The notes under the pieces were generated by a model. That model did not search any database. It was not told the origin of the DNA and saw only the letters and a list, made by a program, of their open reading frames with translations. From assembly GCA_019693395.1 (NCBI GenBank), contig JAAMXP010002381.1, positions 1-29,465 on the forward strand: DNA of 29,465 bases, in the 5' to 3' direction. The DNA is from Ettlia oleoabundans (lineage: Eukaryota > Chlorophyta > Chlorophyceae > Chlamydomonadales). The position numbers and the translations under genes are program-made. Shown here in pieces: positions 1-9,291 of the stretch; positions within the stretch are counted from its first letter, which is position 1; each line of letters starts with the position of its first letter.

Positions 1-28
<28 letters not shown>
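1..28. repeat. 28-base poly-G run at the window edge
   Basis: The window opens with 28 consecutive G. It lies inside the PUS1 intron that starts at the donor after position 41. A pure homopolymer of this length at the very edge may be a contig end or sequencing artefact as easily as real sequence. Confidence 0.85.
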
Positions 29-31
<3 letters not shown>

Positions 32-40
32 CCCACTGAC

Positions 41-2483
41 CTGAATGAGAGGATGTAGCGCTTGGCGTCAGGCGCGGAGGCTAGCTTGCGTACGGTGAAG
101 TTGTGGTAGTTGTGGGTGCCCTCGTACTGCAAGCAACAGGGATGGGTGGCACAGTGGTAAACGCCCCTCACCATACGGAATGCAGGCGGCACCAGGCTTA
201 CGCAATGCAAGAAAGTGATGCACACCACTTCTGTGCAGGTAACTGCTGAAACTGTGGGCAGCTTGTATGAGAAAGTTGCTCACATTAGAAAGAATTTGTG
301 TAAGGCGCTGGGCGCAGGCGTCGTCAAACAAAAACGGGGCATCACCGTCCCCATTGCCTGCCGCAGCAATGGCAGTGCCCGCTGCTGCTGACTGAGAGAT
401 GCCGTTTGCCGCCGCCGCCGCCTCTCCTGCTGGTTGTGCTTCTTCCTCCGCCGCGTCCACTGCTGGCCCAGCTGCTGCCGCTTGTGACTCACCACCAGTC
501 GCCCCTGCTGCTGCAGCACCATCTGCGCACATAGCCTCTCCTGCGTCACCGGGGGCACCATCTGCAGGTGCAGCCCCCTGTGCTTGGCCACCAACCTCCC
601 CTGCTGCGCGCTCCTCTTGCGTGTCACCACTCGGCAGCAACGCATCCTGCTGCTGCTCCTGCTGCTGCTGCCCCTCACCATGCTGCTGCTCGCCCCGCTG
701 CTGTTCCTGTGCAGGAGTCGCTGCCCCTTCCGCGCCTACAGGCTTGCCTGCTGCTGCCTCTGCTGCTGCCATCTCCGCCGCAGCGCGCTGGGCGCGGCCA
801 CGGCCCAGCCGCGGGTCAAAGGCCCACTCTGGCAGGATGTACTCATACCTTCACATATGCACAAAGGGGCGGCAGGGTGGCAGGGATGAGGACAAGCAGG
901 CAGGAGAGGAGGGGGATGAAAGTGCACACCCGGCACAAGTGCTTGACGAGAAGGCAGTGCACATGTGTGGTGGGGTGTGCAATCAACAATGCCAGGCAAA
1001 GGGCAGGCAGCATGGCATACTAGGAGAGCAGGTTGGCAGCATAGGCAGCCGTGCAGCAAGAATGGGTAGGATGAGAAAGCGTGTGTATGCGAGTGTTCTG
1101 CCGTAGCGCTCACCTGCGCTTGTCGCAGTGCTTGCGTGAGTCGAAGCCGTTTGTGGCTCGGCTGAACCCAAACACGCGGATCTGCTGGCAAGGGGCCAGG
1201 ACCAGGACCAGGGGCAGGGATGCAGGACTTTGTGAAGATGATGAACACATGTTTCAACACATGAACTGCTCCACGCCAACCGCTCAGTGGTTTGTACCTT
1301 GTCCACAAACCCGAAGCCCTCCTCAGTCGTTCAACCATGCTGCCAGGCCCACCGCCAGGCCGACCGCGGTAACTCAACCTGCCACCCAGCCGTGCCTCTG
1401 CCCTGGCCGCACCTGTTCTGGCAGCGCTGCGTTGATGCGCTGCAGCATCCCCTCCGGCTCCAGCACCATCTTCAGGCTCACCACCTGGCCCACAGCGCTC
1501 ACGCCCTTGTCGGTGCGGGCGGCGCGCATCCAATGGATCTGGAGGCGGGGCAGGCAAAAGCAGAGGGCAGGGGAAAACGGATGAGCCCGGGGAGGAAGGG
1601 GCGCCACGCGCGGCGGACGGGCAAACCGAGTAAGATGTGTGGTGCAGGGAGTCAGGCAGGCGGAGGTGGAAGAGGAGCAAGGGCAGCCAGGTTGCCCCAC
1701 TGGTAGTTGTGATACATTTGTGAAGTCACCCACGTGTTCCCCAACTCAAGGCAACCAGCATTTGATTTCAACGCCTATCAGCAACATTATGGCACCCATG
1801 ACTACTAATGTAATTCCTTAATTAGCAAGGGTATGTTCCCTTCAGATCCCATGAGATATGAGAAACTTCACCATCATCTCGACCACCCACGCACCTTCAT
1901 GAAGCCGTGGTCATCGTTGTTGGCATCTGAGATTGCTCCAGCGGCATGCAGCGCCTTGAACAACTCATCTTCGATAGTTTTAGCTCCCGGGTTGCGCTGC
2001 ATGCCCTGATAGCCGTGCCCCACATAGGCAAGGAAGAGCGCAACCTTGCGCTTCTTGAATGGGTTCAGCGGCACGGGCTGCACGAAGTATGAGCAGTGGG
2101 CGGTGGAAAAGCCGCTGGTTTGCAAAATGTTTGGTGCGTGCAGAAGAAGCGCTTGACATCACCCGCCCGAGGTTTCAAGGCCTACTCAAACGCATCACAC
2201 AGCATGAAGCACAAGCTGGCGCCACCGCCCTGCCGCCATCAGTCGTCGCCGCCGTGCCGGCTGCATACATGCTCAAAGGGCGGCATCGTCCTCCTCGAGG
2301 TTCAATCAACGCAGGCCCCGCCTAACTCCTCACCCTGCCGGGTTTGGAGGTGCTGTCTGCATGCTTTTTGGTGTCGACTGCGTCCTGCGTTGCATCCTCT
2401 TCATCGGCTGCTGCCGTTTTATTCTCTACGGTGGCAAGCTGCTCCGGCGGAGGGGAAGGGGTTTTGGCGTTCTCCGACTCCAT
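41..2483 (-). CDS. PUS1: tRNA pseudouridine synthase, PUS1/TruA family (3' end missing)
   Basis: Converts uridine to pseudouridine in tRNA. Exons (minus strand): 2483-2334, 2077-1895, 1538-1413, 1181-1114, 848-284, 126-41; all junctions are GT-AG and keep frame, and the last visible exon ends in phase 2, so the gene continues beyond the left edge. Family blocks follow the eukaryotic PUS1 order: KRKVALFLAYVGHGYQGMQ (exon 2), the catalytic RAARTDKGVSA with the nucleophile Asp at about residue 121 (exon 3), IRVFGFSRATNGFDSRK (exon 4), YEYILPEWAF (start of exon 5) and YEGTHNYHNFT (exon 6). The start ATG at 2483 opens a Pro/Glu-rich, poorly conserved N-terminus of about 50 residues. Exon 5 carries an insertion of roughly 150 residues rich in Ala, Gly and Gln between two catalytic-domain blocks. 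Nuclear, mitochondrial or plastid location cannot be decided. Confidence 0.92.
284..790 (-). repeat. Ala/Gln/Gly-rich low-complexity insertion in PUS1
   Basis: This is the low-complexity part of PUS1 exon 5. On the plus strand it appears as CTG/GCC-rich trinucleotide tracts, densest at about 648-690. The frame stays open, so it is coding. It sits between the YEYILPEWAF block and FDDACAQRLTQILSN, which lie close together in most PUS1 proteins. Open reading frames on the plus strand here are shadows of the repetitive coding sequence. Confidence 0.75.
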
Positions 2484-2932
2484 GACCGTCCACCGGGCCT
2501 ACAACGCAAACGATCTTCCCGCTTCTCACTGCTAAAATTATCCAGCACTTCACAAGTGTATGTCGCAAGAACGTCTGCCAGCCTGGCTGAGCGCCAGCGC
2601 CGCTTTTAGCGCCGCTGTGACTGACGTCAACCTTATTTGAGTAGCAAGCCCGTAATTTGAAATCAGAAAGTAGTGCACAATGGTGCATATTGACAAGGGC
2701 CATATGAGAGAGAGCAATTTGACATGGCTGCCCACAGGCATATGATGTGTTAGGGAGGGAGGGAGGTTGAGCGCGGAGAAATGCATGCGGGTCATATGAC
2801 TTGGTGGGTGGCTGTAGAAGATGTAAGAAAAGAAACTAGGGAGGCTACAAAACCGGGAAGACCTGACAGGGATATACACTAGAACTATGTGCGCTCTTGT
2901 GCAGGAGACAGACAGCCACGGGAGACGACCTG
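2484..2932. other. Intergenic: PUS1 5' region and 3' flank of the expansin gene
   Basis: About 450 bases between the PUS1 start and the stop of the expansin-like gene, both on the minus strand. No conserved reading frame is seen. No minus-strand TGTAA signal is seen downstream of the expansin stop, so its polyadenylation signal is either a variant or not recognisable. No clear TATA box is seen for PUS1. Confidence 0.5.
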
Positions 2933-5900
2933 TCACTTAAACTGAATACTCAGCTGCTGCGCTTTGGAAAGGTCGGTCACTGTGGTGACGAGAGTCTTGC
3001 CAGATTCGCTTCTGAGGGTAAGGGTGTGCGGTGTGCCGTTGTAGATAGGTGAGGTGCCGGCCTCGTTGATCCAGAAGCCCCACCTGCAGCAAATGCCACC
3101 CAGCGACAGCTGCCTAAAACACCGGTGGGAGCATGAAACTGGCACAGCCAGCACTTCGTCACCCCATCGTGAGGTTCAAGCCCAAGCCCAACAGTGTGCT
3201 GCACACCCCTGGCGCCAGCGCCAGCGCCAGCGCCAGCGCCAGCGCCGGTGGGTCACGGTCTGGATCAGGTTCAGACTCACGTGCTCAATCTCAGGGCCTT
3301 TCCATTCACGGAGACGCTCACGATGGGCTCTGCGCTGTTGTGAATGAACACCTCCTGCCACCAGGGGTTGTATGACTTGGGATCCAGCTGCAGCAGACAA
3401 CCATCATCAACACCAGCAGCAGCACCACCAGCAGCGTTGAAAGGGTGTTGACTTGACACAGGTATCACAGCAGGTTGGAGGCTATCAAGGACATGGTGCT
3501 GATGATGTTTTACTATGGCACTAGCAAGGGCTGAGGGCGGCGACAGCGGCTGAAGTCTTCCGCCAGCTGTGGTTCTGCCTTCCTTGCCATTGGCCACACA
3601 CACCCGTATATTGCCGGAGATGTACGGTGCACAAGAGGTGAAATGCCACTCAATCTTCAACCGATCCGGGCTCATGCCGGTCAGCTCTGAGTATGCTGGG
3701 ATGCTGAAATCCAGGTTGCCGTGCTTGCAGTCAGAGGTAGGACACCTGCACATGAGGAGGGAAGGCAGCTGTAGGGGTTACCGGCCTGGTAACATCTTGT
3801 CAGGTGCTGCAAGTTCAGAGCGGGGTGCTGAGCATGAGCTGAGCACTTGTGGAGGTTGTTTCAGCTAGCAGCAAGGAGCAGCCAGCCCTAGCTAGCAGCT
3901 TGGGATAGCATGCCAACAGCAGGTCACAGCTTTTCAGACACATGGTCAACGCTTATGCAGCATGCTACAGTAGCTGGCACAGCTTGCACCAACAGGCGCC
4001 AGCTGGCAGCTCTCACTCACTGGTCCATGATGGTTGCTACCACCCATTTGCCCTGCACTTTGCACCTCGGGTCCACACATCTGGCCATCACGCAACGCCC
4101 ACACTGCTTGCCAACGTCCCACTGCAGGGCAGAAACCCAGCACGTGCAGCCATGCAGTGTGGCAGTGTCAGAGTAAAACCCTGAATCCACAACCAACACG
4201 TGCTGTTTGTATGGCAAGGCATCAGGGCTCAACACCACCACATGCACAGACGATCTGAACTGCATTGCTTCCACTCCAGGCAGATTCCAAAGCAGACGCA
4301 AACCAAGGAGAAACCTGGCAGCAGCTTGGTACTAGCAATGCTTGCCTGCGGCAGGTTGATTGCAACAAAGTAGACGCGCTGCCATGGGCTGAGCACCGGG
4401 TAGGCACACGCAAAATTGCTGCCACTGGTGACAGCCTGGGAGTAGGCTGTAGCTTCCCCGGTAAGCATTGCGCCAATAGGGGTGGGGTCGCTGCTTTGCG
4501 TGGGCGGAGGTGGCAATTGTGGGCGGGGACGTGGTGGGAGAGGCGGAGAGGGCAAAGGTGGGCGTGGAACAGGAGGAGAAGGTGTGGGTGGAGGTGGGCT
4601 TGGTGGGCGGCGAAGGACTGCAGGTGGGGATGGACGCGGGGGGAGAGGCGGCGGCAAGGGTGGCTGCTGGGATGGCGGTGGTGGTGGTGGCTTTGGTAAG
4701 GGTGGTCGTGGCGATGGCGGTGGTGGTGGCGGCTTTGGTGAGGGCGGCCGTGGCGAGGGGGGTGACGGCAAGGGGGGCGGCGGGCTCAGCTGCGGCAGCT
4801 GCTCACCATCGCCGCTGCCAAACTGGAGCCCCAGGTCCCTGCTCCTCCCCAGATCCTGGATAGTGACGCTCCTGGTGCTGCCTAGCTCGCTGGTTAAGGT
4901 GAGGGTGTGCTGGCTGTGTGTGTCAATGGGCGAGGTACCAGTATCGCTGATCCAGTAGCCACCACTGCAGCAAACAAGTGGTAGGGTCAGCAGGTCAGTT
5001 GCAGGGATCAGCGTGACCCACATCCACAAATCAACAAAGCTCAATCAAGTCTAAGGGGGGTGATGCGCATGATGGAAGTGGCAGGTGACCTAGGGCTTCA
5101 TCCACAGACCAGCGCAGCACAACTCCTGGAGCTGTTCCTTTTCAATCAATCAAGGTAGTCCCGCCATGCATATGCCTAGTGGCAGGTCACTGACACCATT
5201 CCGCGAGACAGGGTGAAGTGAGTTTTGATTGAGGCAAGCTGGTCATCGAGGGTTTGATTGAGGCAGGCTGGTGGTTGGGCTGTCCATCTTTTCCCTCTCC
5301 TCACCTTGCCAGGCTGAGGGTCCTGCCGTCCAGCTCCACTCCCAACAGCGGCTCAGCTGCGTTGTAGATGAACAGCTCCTGGAGCCAGGGATTCACCTTG
5401 CGGGGTTCCATCTGCGCACGGTATAAGGGGGACAGGTGCTCATTTGATAGGTTCAATAAAGTAGGAGGATAAAGCCAACTGGAGGCAGCCCGCTTCAAAC
5501 ACCTGGCTGCCTGGTAGTTGGGACCTCTCTATACTGGTTAGCCTGAATCAGTCAAGCAGAAGGCCCTTGACTTTGCTCACAGGCAGTCAATGAAATCCAT
5601 ACGCCCAATCTCATCAACTCGCCCTCGCCATCCAACCACACACAACTGACAGGCAGCACATGTCTCGGCTGTGCCCACCCACCCACCCACCTACCCACCC
5701 ACCTTGATGTTGCCTTCAGTGTAGGGCACACAACTGCTGCTAAAGTTCCACTCCACCATCAGGCGGTCTGAGCCCAGCAAGCCCCCCGTGACCTCCAAAA
5801 ACGCAGCATCACTCAGGTTGATGTCGCCTTGCTGGCACTCCTCACACCTGCACACCACAGCCAGGAACAGGAGGTGTGGCAGGCAGCGCTTGCACAGCAG

Positions 5901-6978
5901 GTAGGGATGCCAGAGGCAGGAACATAGCAGTCGTATCAGTCAGCTGCGACCCCTCTCAAAGCATTTGGCGCTCTGACCTGTCAATGAAGTAGACTGCCAC
6001 AGAATTTTGCCGCTGGCACCTCGTATCGACGCATCTCACAGTGCCGCACCGCCCGCACTGCCTGCCACCCTCCCACTGCGGCATGAAAGGTGGCTGTGCT
6101 GAAGCTAGGCAATAGTCGCTCTGCAACAGCTTCAAACTACATGCCCTCCACACAACAGGCTCTGCGTACCCCAACGCAAGGCAGGCAGATGTGAAACATT
6201 GCGCTACCGAGTAGTCGGTTCAGGCATCACCTGCTGTGGGCTTATGGCGGCAAAGTAAGTGCCCTGCCAAGCGCTCAGCTGGGGGTGACCACATGCCAGC
6301 TTGTAGCCGCTTGACAGGGCAGCGGAGTAAGGAGCTGTCGATCCTGAGAAGGCAGAGCTGGACTCCGGGTTGGTGGGTTCTTGCTCCATGTCATTGGGGT
6401 GGGCTGGCAAGTCTGGCGATGGCAGAGGTGTGCGCCGGCACCATGTTACGCCTCCAGGGTAGACGACAGGGAAGAAGTCGGGCCGGCTGCAGCAGTGGAG
6501 GTGGCGGCGTCATTGGACACACTAATTGGAGCATGAGGGAGGGCAGGGCATGAGAGCTCCAACCGTTGGGATACGGTTGCTGCCAGGCCGGCTAGGACAG
6601 TTATGCCACATGACCAGCCCTTTTGAATGCTGTTGATGCCTCAACTCACCATTCCCTACATCCAATCCGGAAGTTACAGTGTTGACAACCAATCATGGGA
6701 CAGAGCGTGGCTGCTGCACCTGCAAGAGGCAGCGGCGGCAGGGTTGGTGTAAGGGGCAGCATTCAGGCAGTTAGCCCAGCACTGTGCCAGCGAGCGAAGC
6801 GGCCGACGCTCGTAAGTAACTATTTAAATATGTCCTTTATGTCAAAAAGGAAGAGTACGATACGTCGCGCAAAGATCTCTCCGCTTCTAACATTTGTAGA
6901 TCTTTTTAAAGTAGCGCAAGTTTGTCCCTTACTTGAGCAGTGCAGCGCCAGGTATAGTGCAGCCAACACCAATTGCAT
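2933..6978 (-). CDS. Secreted tandem expansin-like protein: Cys-rich - DPBB - CBM63-like - Pro linker - DPBB - CBM63-like
   Basis: Predicted wall-loosening protein of 613 residues. Exons: 6978-6933, 6719-6650, 6486-6231, 6075-5978, 5847-5703, 5411-5305, 4964-4346, 4121-4021, 3745-3604, 3387-3281, 3083-2933. The first 15 codons give a signal peptide (MQLVLAALYLALHC). Residues 22-55 are a Cys-rich segment. Module 1 is about 87-290: a double-psi beta-barrel with CGRCGTVRCVDTRC, YFIDRCEEC and VEWNFSSSCVPYTEGNIK, then a CBM63-like part with NPWLQELFIYN and GGYWISDTGTSP. A Ser-Pro-rich linker spans about 301-405. Module 2 is about 409-613: GEATAYS, CGRCVMARCVDPRC, DQCPTSDCKHGNLDFS, NPWWQEVFIHN, GFWINEAGTSP. 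Intron 7 uses a GC donor. Expansins disrupt non-covalent cellulose contacts and are not hydrolases; that role is inferred here. Wall or extracellular location follows from the signal peptide and linker. Confidence 0.87.
3212..3246. repeat. GCGCCA hexanucleotide microsatellite
   Basis: Nearly six tandem copies of the unit GCGCCA. It lies in the last intron of the expansin-like gene (3280-3084) and is not coding on that strand. Confidence 0.9.
4490..4790 (-). repeat. Ser-Pro-rich linker (HRGP-like) inside the expansin gene
   Basis: On the minus strand this part of exon 7 encodes about 100 residues of SPPPP, PPSP, PPLP and PPRP units. Such Ser-Pro tracts are typical of hydroxyproline-rich glycoproteins in chlorophyte cell walls, where prolines are hydroxylated and glycosylated. 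The complementary plus strand has an open Gly/Trp-rich frame that is only the shadow of this linker. Confidence 0.85.
5224..5272. repeat. Two copies of a 20-base near-identical repeat
   Basis: The 20-base unit TTTGATTGAGGCARGCTGGT occurs at 5224-5243 and again at 5253-5272, with one mismatch and a 29-base period. It lies in intron 6 of the expansin-like gene (5304-4965), the intron before the CBM63-like end of module 1. Confidence 0.8.
5673..5702 (-). repeat. GGGT repeat starting at a 5' splice site
   Basis: Read on the coding minus strand, the donor of expansin intron 5 is followed at once by six GGG triplets plus one GG, spaced by single T or TA. The tract satisfies the G-quadruplex motif of four G3 runs with short loops and includes the donor itself. 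Confidence 0.8.
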
Positions 6979-7101
6979 ATTATCGGTAGTCGTTCTCAGG
7001 TTGCGCTGAGCACGCGCGATGCGTTCAACCCGCTGTTCGCATGCGTGCCCAGAGTCTCTTGCGGAAGAAACGTTCACGACAGGCCCACAATCAAGACGAT
7101 C

Positions 7102-7119
7102 GCGAGAACCATTTCTCGC
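7102..7119. repeat. Short perfect inverted repeat
   Basis: GCGAGAA at 7102-7108 and TTCTCGC at 7113-7119 are exact reverse complements around a 4-base loop. It sits about 125 bases upstream of the expansin start codon. A factor-binding palindrome is possible, but chance cannot be excluded. Confidence 0.5.
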
Positions 7120-7390
7120 TGGTTTAGCCCCAGGCCCCCAAAACCGCTGACCTGGCAGGACAAGACGCAGTACAGATGGCAAAACCACTAGGTGCTAAAA
7201 CAACTCTTTTGGCGCCCTTGGTCATCGTGGCACCTATAGAGTGGTGTGCCCAAAGATTTGACCCGCCAACAACAGTTGGCTTTGGCCAGGGACGGCGTTG
7301 CGGACGGTAAGCCAGCCAGCCACTAAGCCATAGGCTGGTCCTTCGCACGTCGTGGCTGCTCTGTCCTGACCACAAGGTTAAGACTAGTAC

Positions 7391-7395
7391 TTACA
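7391..7395 (-). terminator. TGTAA polyadenylation signal of the pentapeptide gene
   Basis: TTACA on the plus strand reads TGTAA on the coding strand, 48 bases after the stop codon. TGTAA is the usual chlorophyte polyadenylation signal. Confidence 0.7.
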
Positions 7396-7442
7396 ACTTC
7401 AAGCAACCTAAAGGGCGATTTCTCCGGAATATGCATCAGGCC

Positions 7443-8924
7443 TTACCGACGAGAGCCTCTGCACCCAAGCTCTGCCTTGCGCGTGTAATCATCTAGGGTG
7501 GGGTTCTCGCAGATGCGACCCACGTCAGAGCTGCTGAGCAGAGCGCCCTCAAAGTGCGCTCCCTTCAAGTTGGCCCACCTGCACGGTCGCCACCCAGTAA
7601 TGGATCACAATATGTATCTGGGAACAAAGGAGCTGACATCAGGTCCCCCTCATGCCAGGAAGACACGCCAGCCTTACCTGTCGCCGTACTTCCCAAATGT
7701 CGCATTTGACAAGACCGAGTTCTCAAATTGAGCGTCCTGCGGACAGGGAAGGCACAATCACAGGCAAGGAGGCATGAAAAACCATGGGATTTACTACAGA
7801 CAACAGCAACAGCAAGCCTTGCTACAACTTCTCCTGCGTTTACTCCCGCACACCCAACAGAGGTTGGTGGCAGCATTGCCTTTGCCGCCACTTCTACCTG
7901 GCAACTGCAGTCATACCTGAAGATCTGCCCCATCAAAGGCCGTGGCAAACGCGTTGACATCAGTCAGATCTACTCCCCGCATGTTGGCACCTTGGGCCTG
8001 CGCCCGTGCAAACTGGGACCCCACCAGCTTGGAGCCCGAAAAATTGCTGTCCTGCGTTGCAGAGGATAACACAGTGGGCTGTGTTGTGCATGGTGGTGGT
8101 GGTGGTGGTTGGGTGTGTGTGGTTGCATGATAGTGGTGTGGGGGTGGGTGGCTGAAGACGATGACCTCTGGAGTACATGCCACTCAAGCTAACAGCCCCC
8201 TTCCAAAATGAATTAGTGAGCCCGCTCTTCATATTCGGTTGCCATCTAGGAAACAGCCAAATGCAAGAGCAGCCAGCCCTGTGCCTGCAAAGCTTGGCCC
8301 CCAGCAGCTGCTCCCACCTGCATGCGCACACCGCTCAAGACCTTGCCCGAGAGATCCATGTTGCTGAAGTCGCAGCCCCTGATGTCCACGATGGCCTCAG
8401 TCATGTTGCCGCCAGAGGCTTCCAGGGAGAATGTGGCGCGGGTGTCTGCAGGGAGCGAGAGTAGGGGCGTAGTTGGCAACATGTTGGCAACAAACATGGC
8501 GCTGGCTGTTATAACGAACAGGGCAGGTATCCTTGACCTGGAAATGCATATACCAACGGGCTCGGTTCACACAGTAGCATCTTGCAACTGCAAAGGTGCT
8601 AGCTCAGGAATCGCCACCATGCGGCGGCCGGCGTCGGCTGATTGCCGCACCCGCAAACTTGTCTAGAGCTGTAATGGAGCAGCGGCCCTCCTCCTCTTGA
8701 ATAGGCGGCTGGCGAGCCTCAGCGGGCGTCCCGCCTGACAGCAGAAGCAGGGAGGTCACGCTAGCTGCTACCAGGGCTTGGCCACAGGCGTGCCGCAGCG
8801 CTGCAGCAGGGAGGGGCCAGGCGGCACCAGCGGCGGGCAGCGCTCGTTGTTGCGCCCGATGCTCGGCTCCCACGCCGCTACAGAGGGAGTTGCATTTGTG
8901 CCGTGCTACGGTTTGCATCATCAT
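7443..8924 (-). CDS. Thylakoid-lumen pentapeptide-repeat protein (TL17.4/TL15-like)
   Basis: 243 residues. Exons: 8924-8651, 8445-8318, 8051-7917, 7736-7678, 7578-7443, all GT-AG with frame kept. Residues 1 to about 70 form a bipartite transit peptide: an Arg/Ala/Ser-rich stretch, then a hydrophobic segment (LVAASVTSLLLLSGG) and an AEA motif typical of the lumenal processing site. From about residue 105 there are roughly 20 consecutive pentapeptides with hydrophobic central residues (CDFSN, MDLSG, SNFSG, ANMRG, VDLTD, ADLQD, AQFEN, ANLKG, ALLSS), which fold as a right-handed beta-helix. The C-terminus GRICENPTLDDYTRKAELGC is the signature tail of plant lumen pentapeptide proteins, with its Cys pair. 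Molecular role in the family is unclear; location in the lumen is inferred from the leader. Confidence 0.88.
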
Positions 8925-9291
8925 GCAGTCCGCTGGCGGCGCAAGTTGGGTGGCAATTGGGGCTGCGTGTCACAGCCAGCGGGCTTAGCAGCCTGAATAT
9001 TTTGGATGATCTGTGGATGAACTTTGAGCCGGGAAATGATGGGAGCGAGAGATCAATGCGGGGCGCTCTGCAGATGGCGCGGCGGCAGCGGGCGAAGCAT
9101 GCAAAGTGAGCTGCCTGCCGACTGCAGACGGTTGGGCTTCAAACCATCAGTCCAAATGTTAATGGCATACAATAGAGCCCCACTATGGTGTGACATCAAA
9201 ATAGATTGACATATGACATCTCTAAAATTTGTTGCAGTCGTTAACTTAGAGAATCGAACCAGGCCCACACAAGAATGACACATGTTACGCC

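Larger units (their letters stand above)
6979..7442. other. Intergenic: expansin promoter side and pentapeptide gene 3' flank
   Basis: About 460 bases, visibly less GC-rich than the flanking genes. It holds the polyadenylation signal of the pentapeptide gene at 7391-7395 and a perfect 7-base inverted repeat at 7102-7119. Short open frames are present but show no family similarity that I recognise and no splice partners. The 5' control region of the expansin gene must lie here. Confidence 0.5.

Noticed and set aside
399..1106. Long Ala/Cys-rich plus-strand open frame
   Set aside because: Antisense shadow of the repetitive PUS1 exon 5; no family motif, and it runs on into PUS1 intron sequence.
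3212..3246. Hexanucleotide repeat as a CRISPR-like array
   Set aside because: Pure tandem microsatellite without spacers, inside an intron of a eukaryotic gene.
4482..4958. Gly-rich plus-strand frame resembling a glycine-rich protein
   Set aside because: It is the complement of the Pro-rich linker; the minus frame carries expansin motifs on both sides.
6820..7188. 122-residue minus-strand frame upstream of the expansin gene as a separate gene
   Set aside because: Only its internal part from 6978 to 6933 is used, as the expansin signal-peptide exon; the rest shows no family features.
7200..7390. Possible transposon fragment in the less GC-rich intergenic stretch
   Set aside because: No terminal inverted repeats, target duplications or transposase-like frame could be seen.
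9240..9262. tRNA-like B box on the minus strand
   Set aside because: GGTTCGATTC matches the box, but the bases around it do not form a T stem, and no anticodon or acceptor arm is found.
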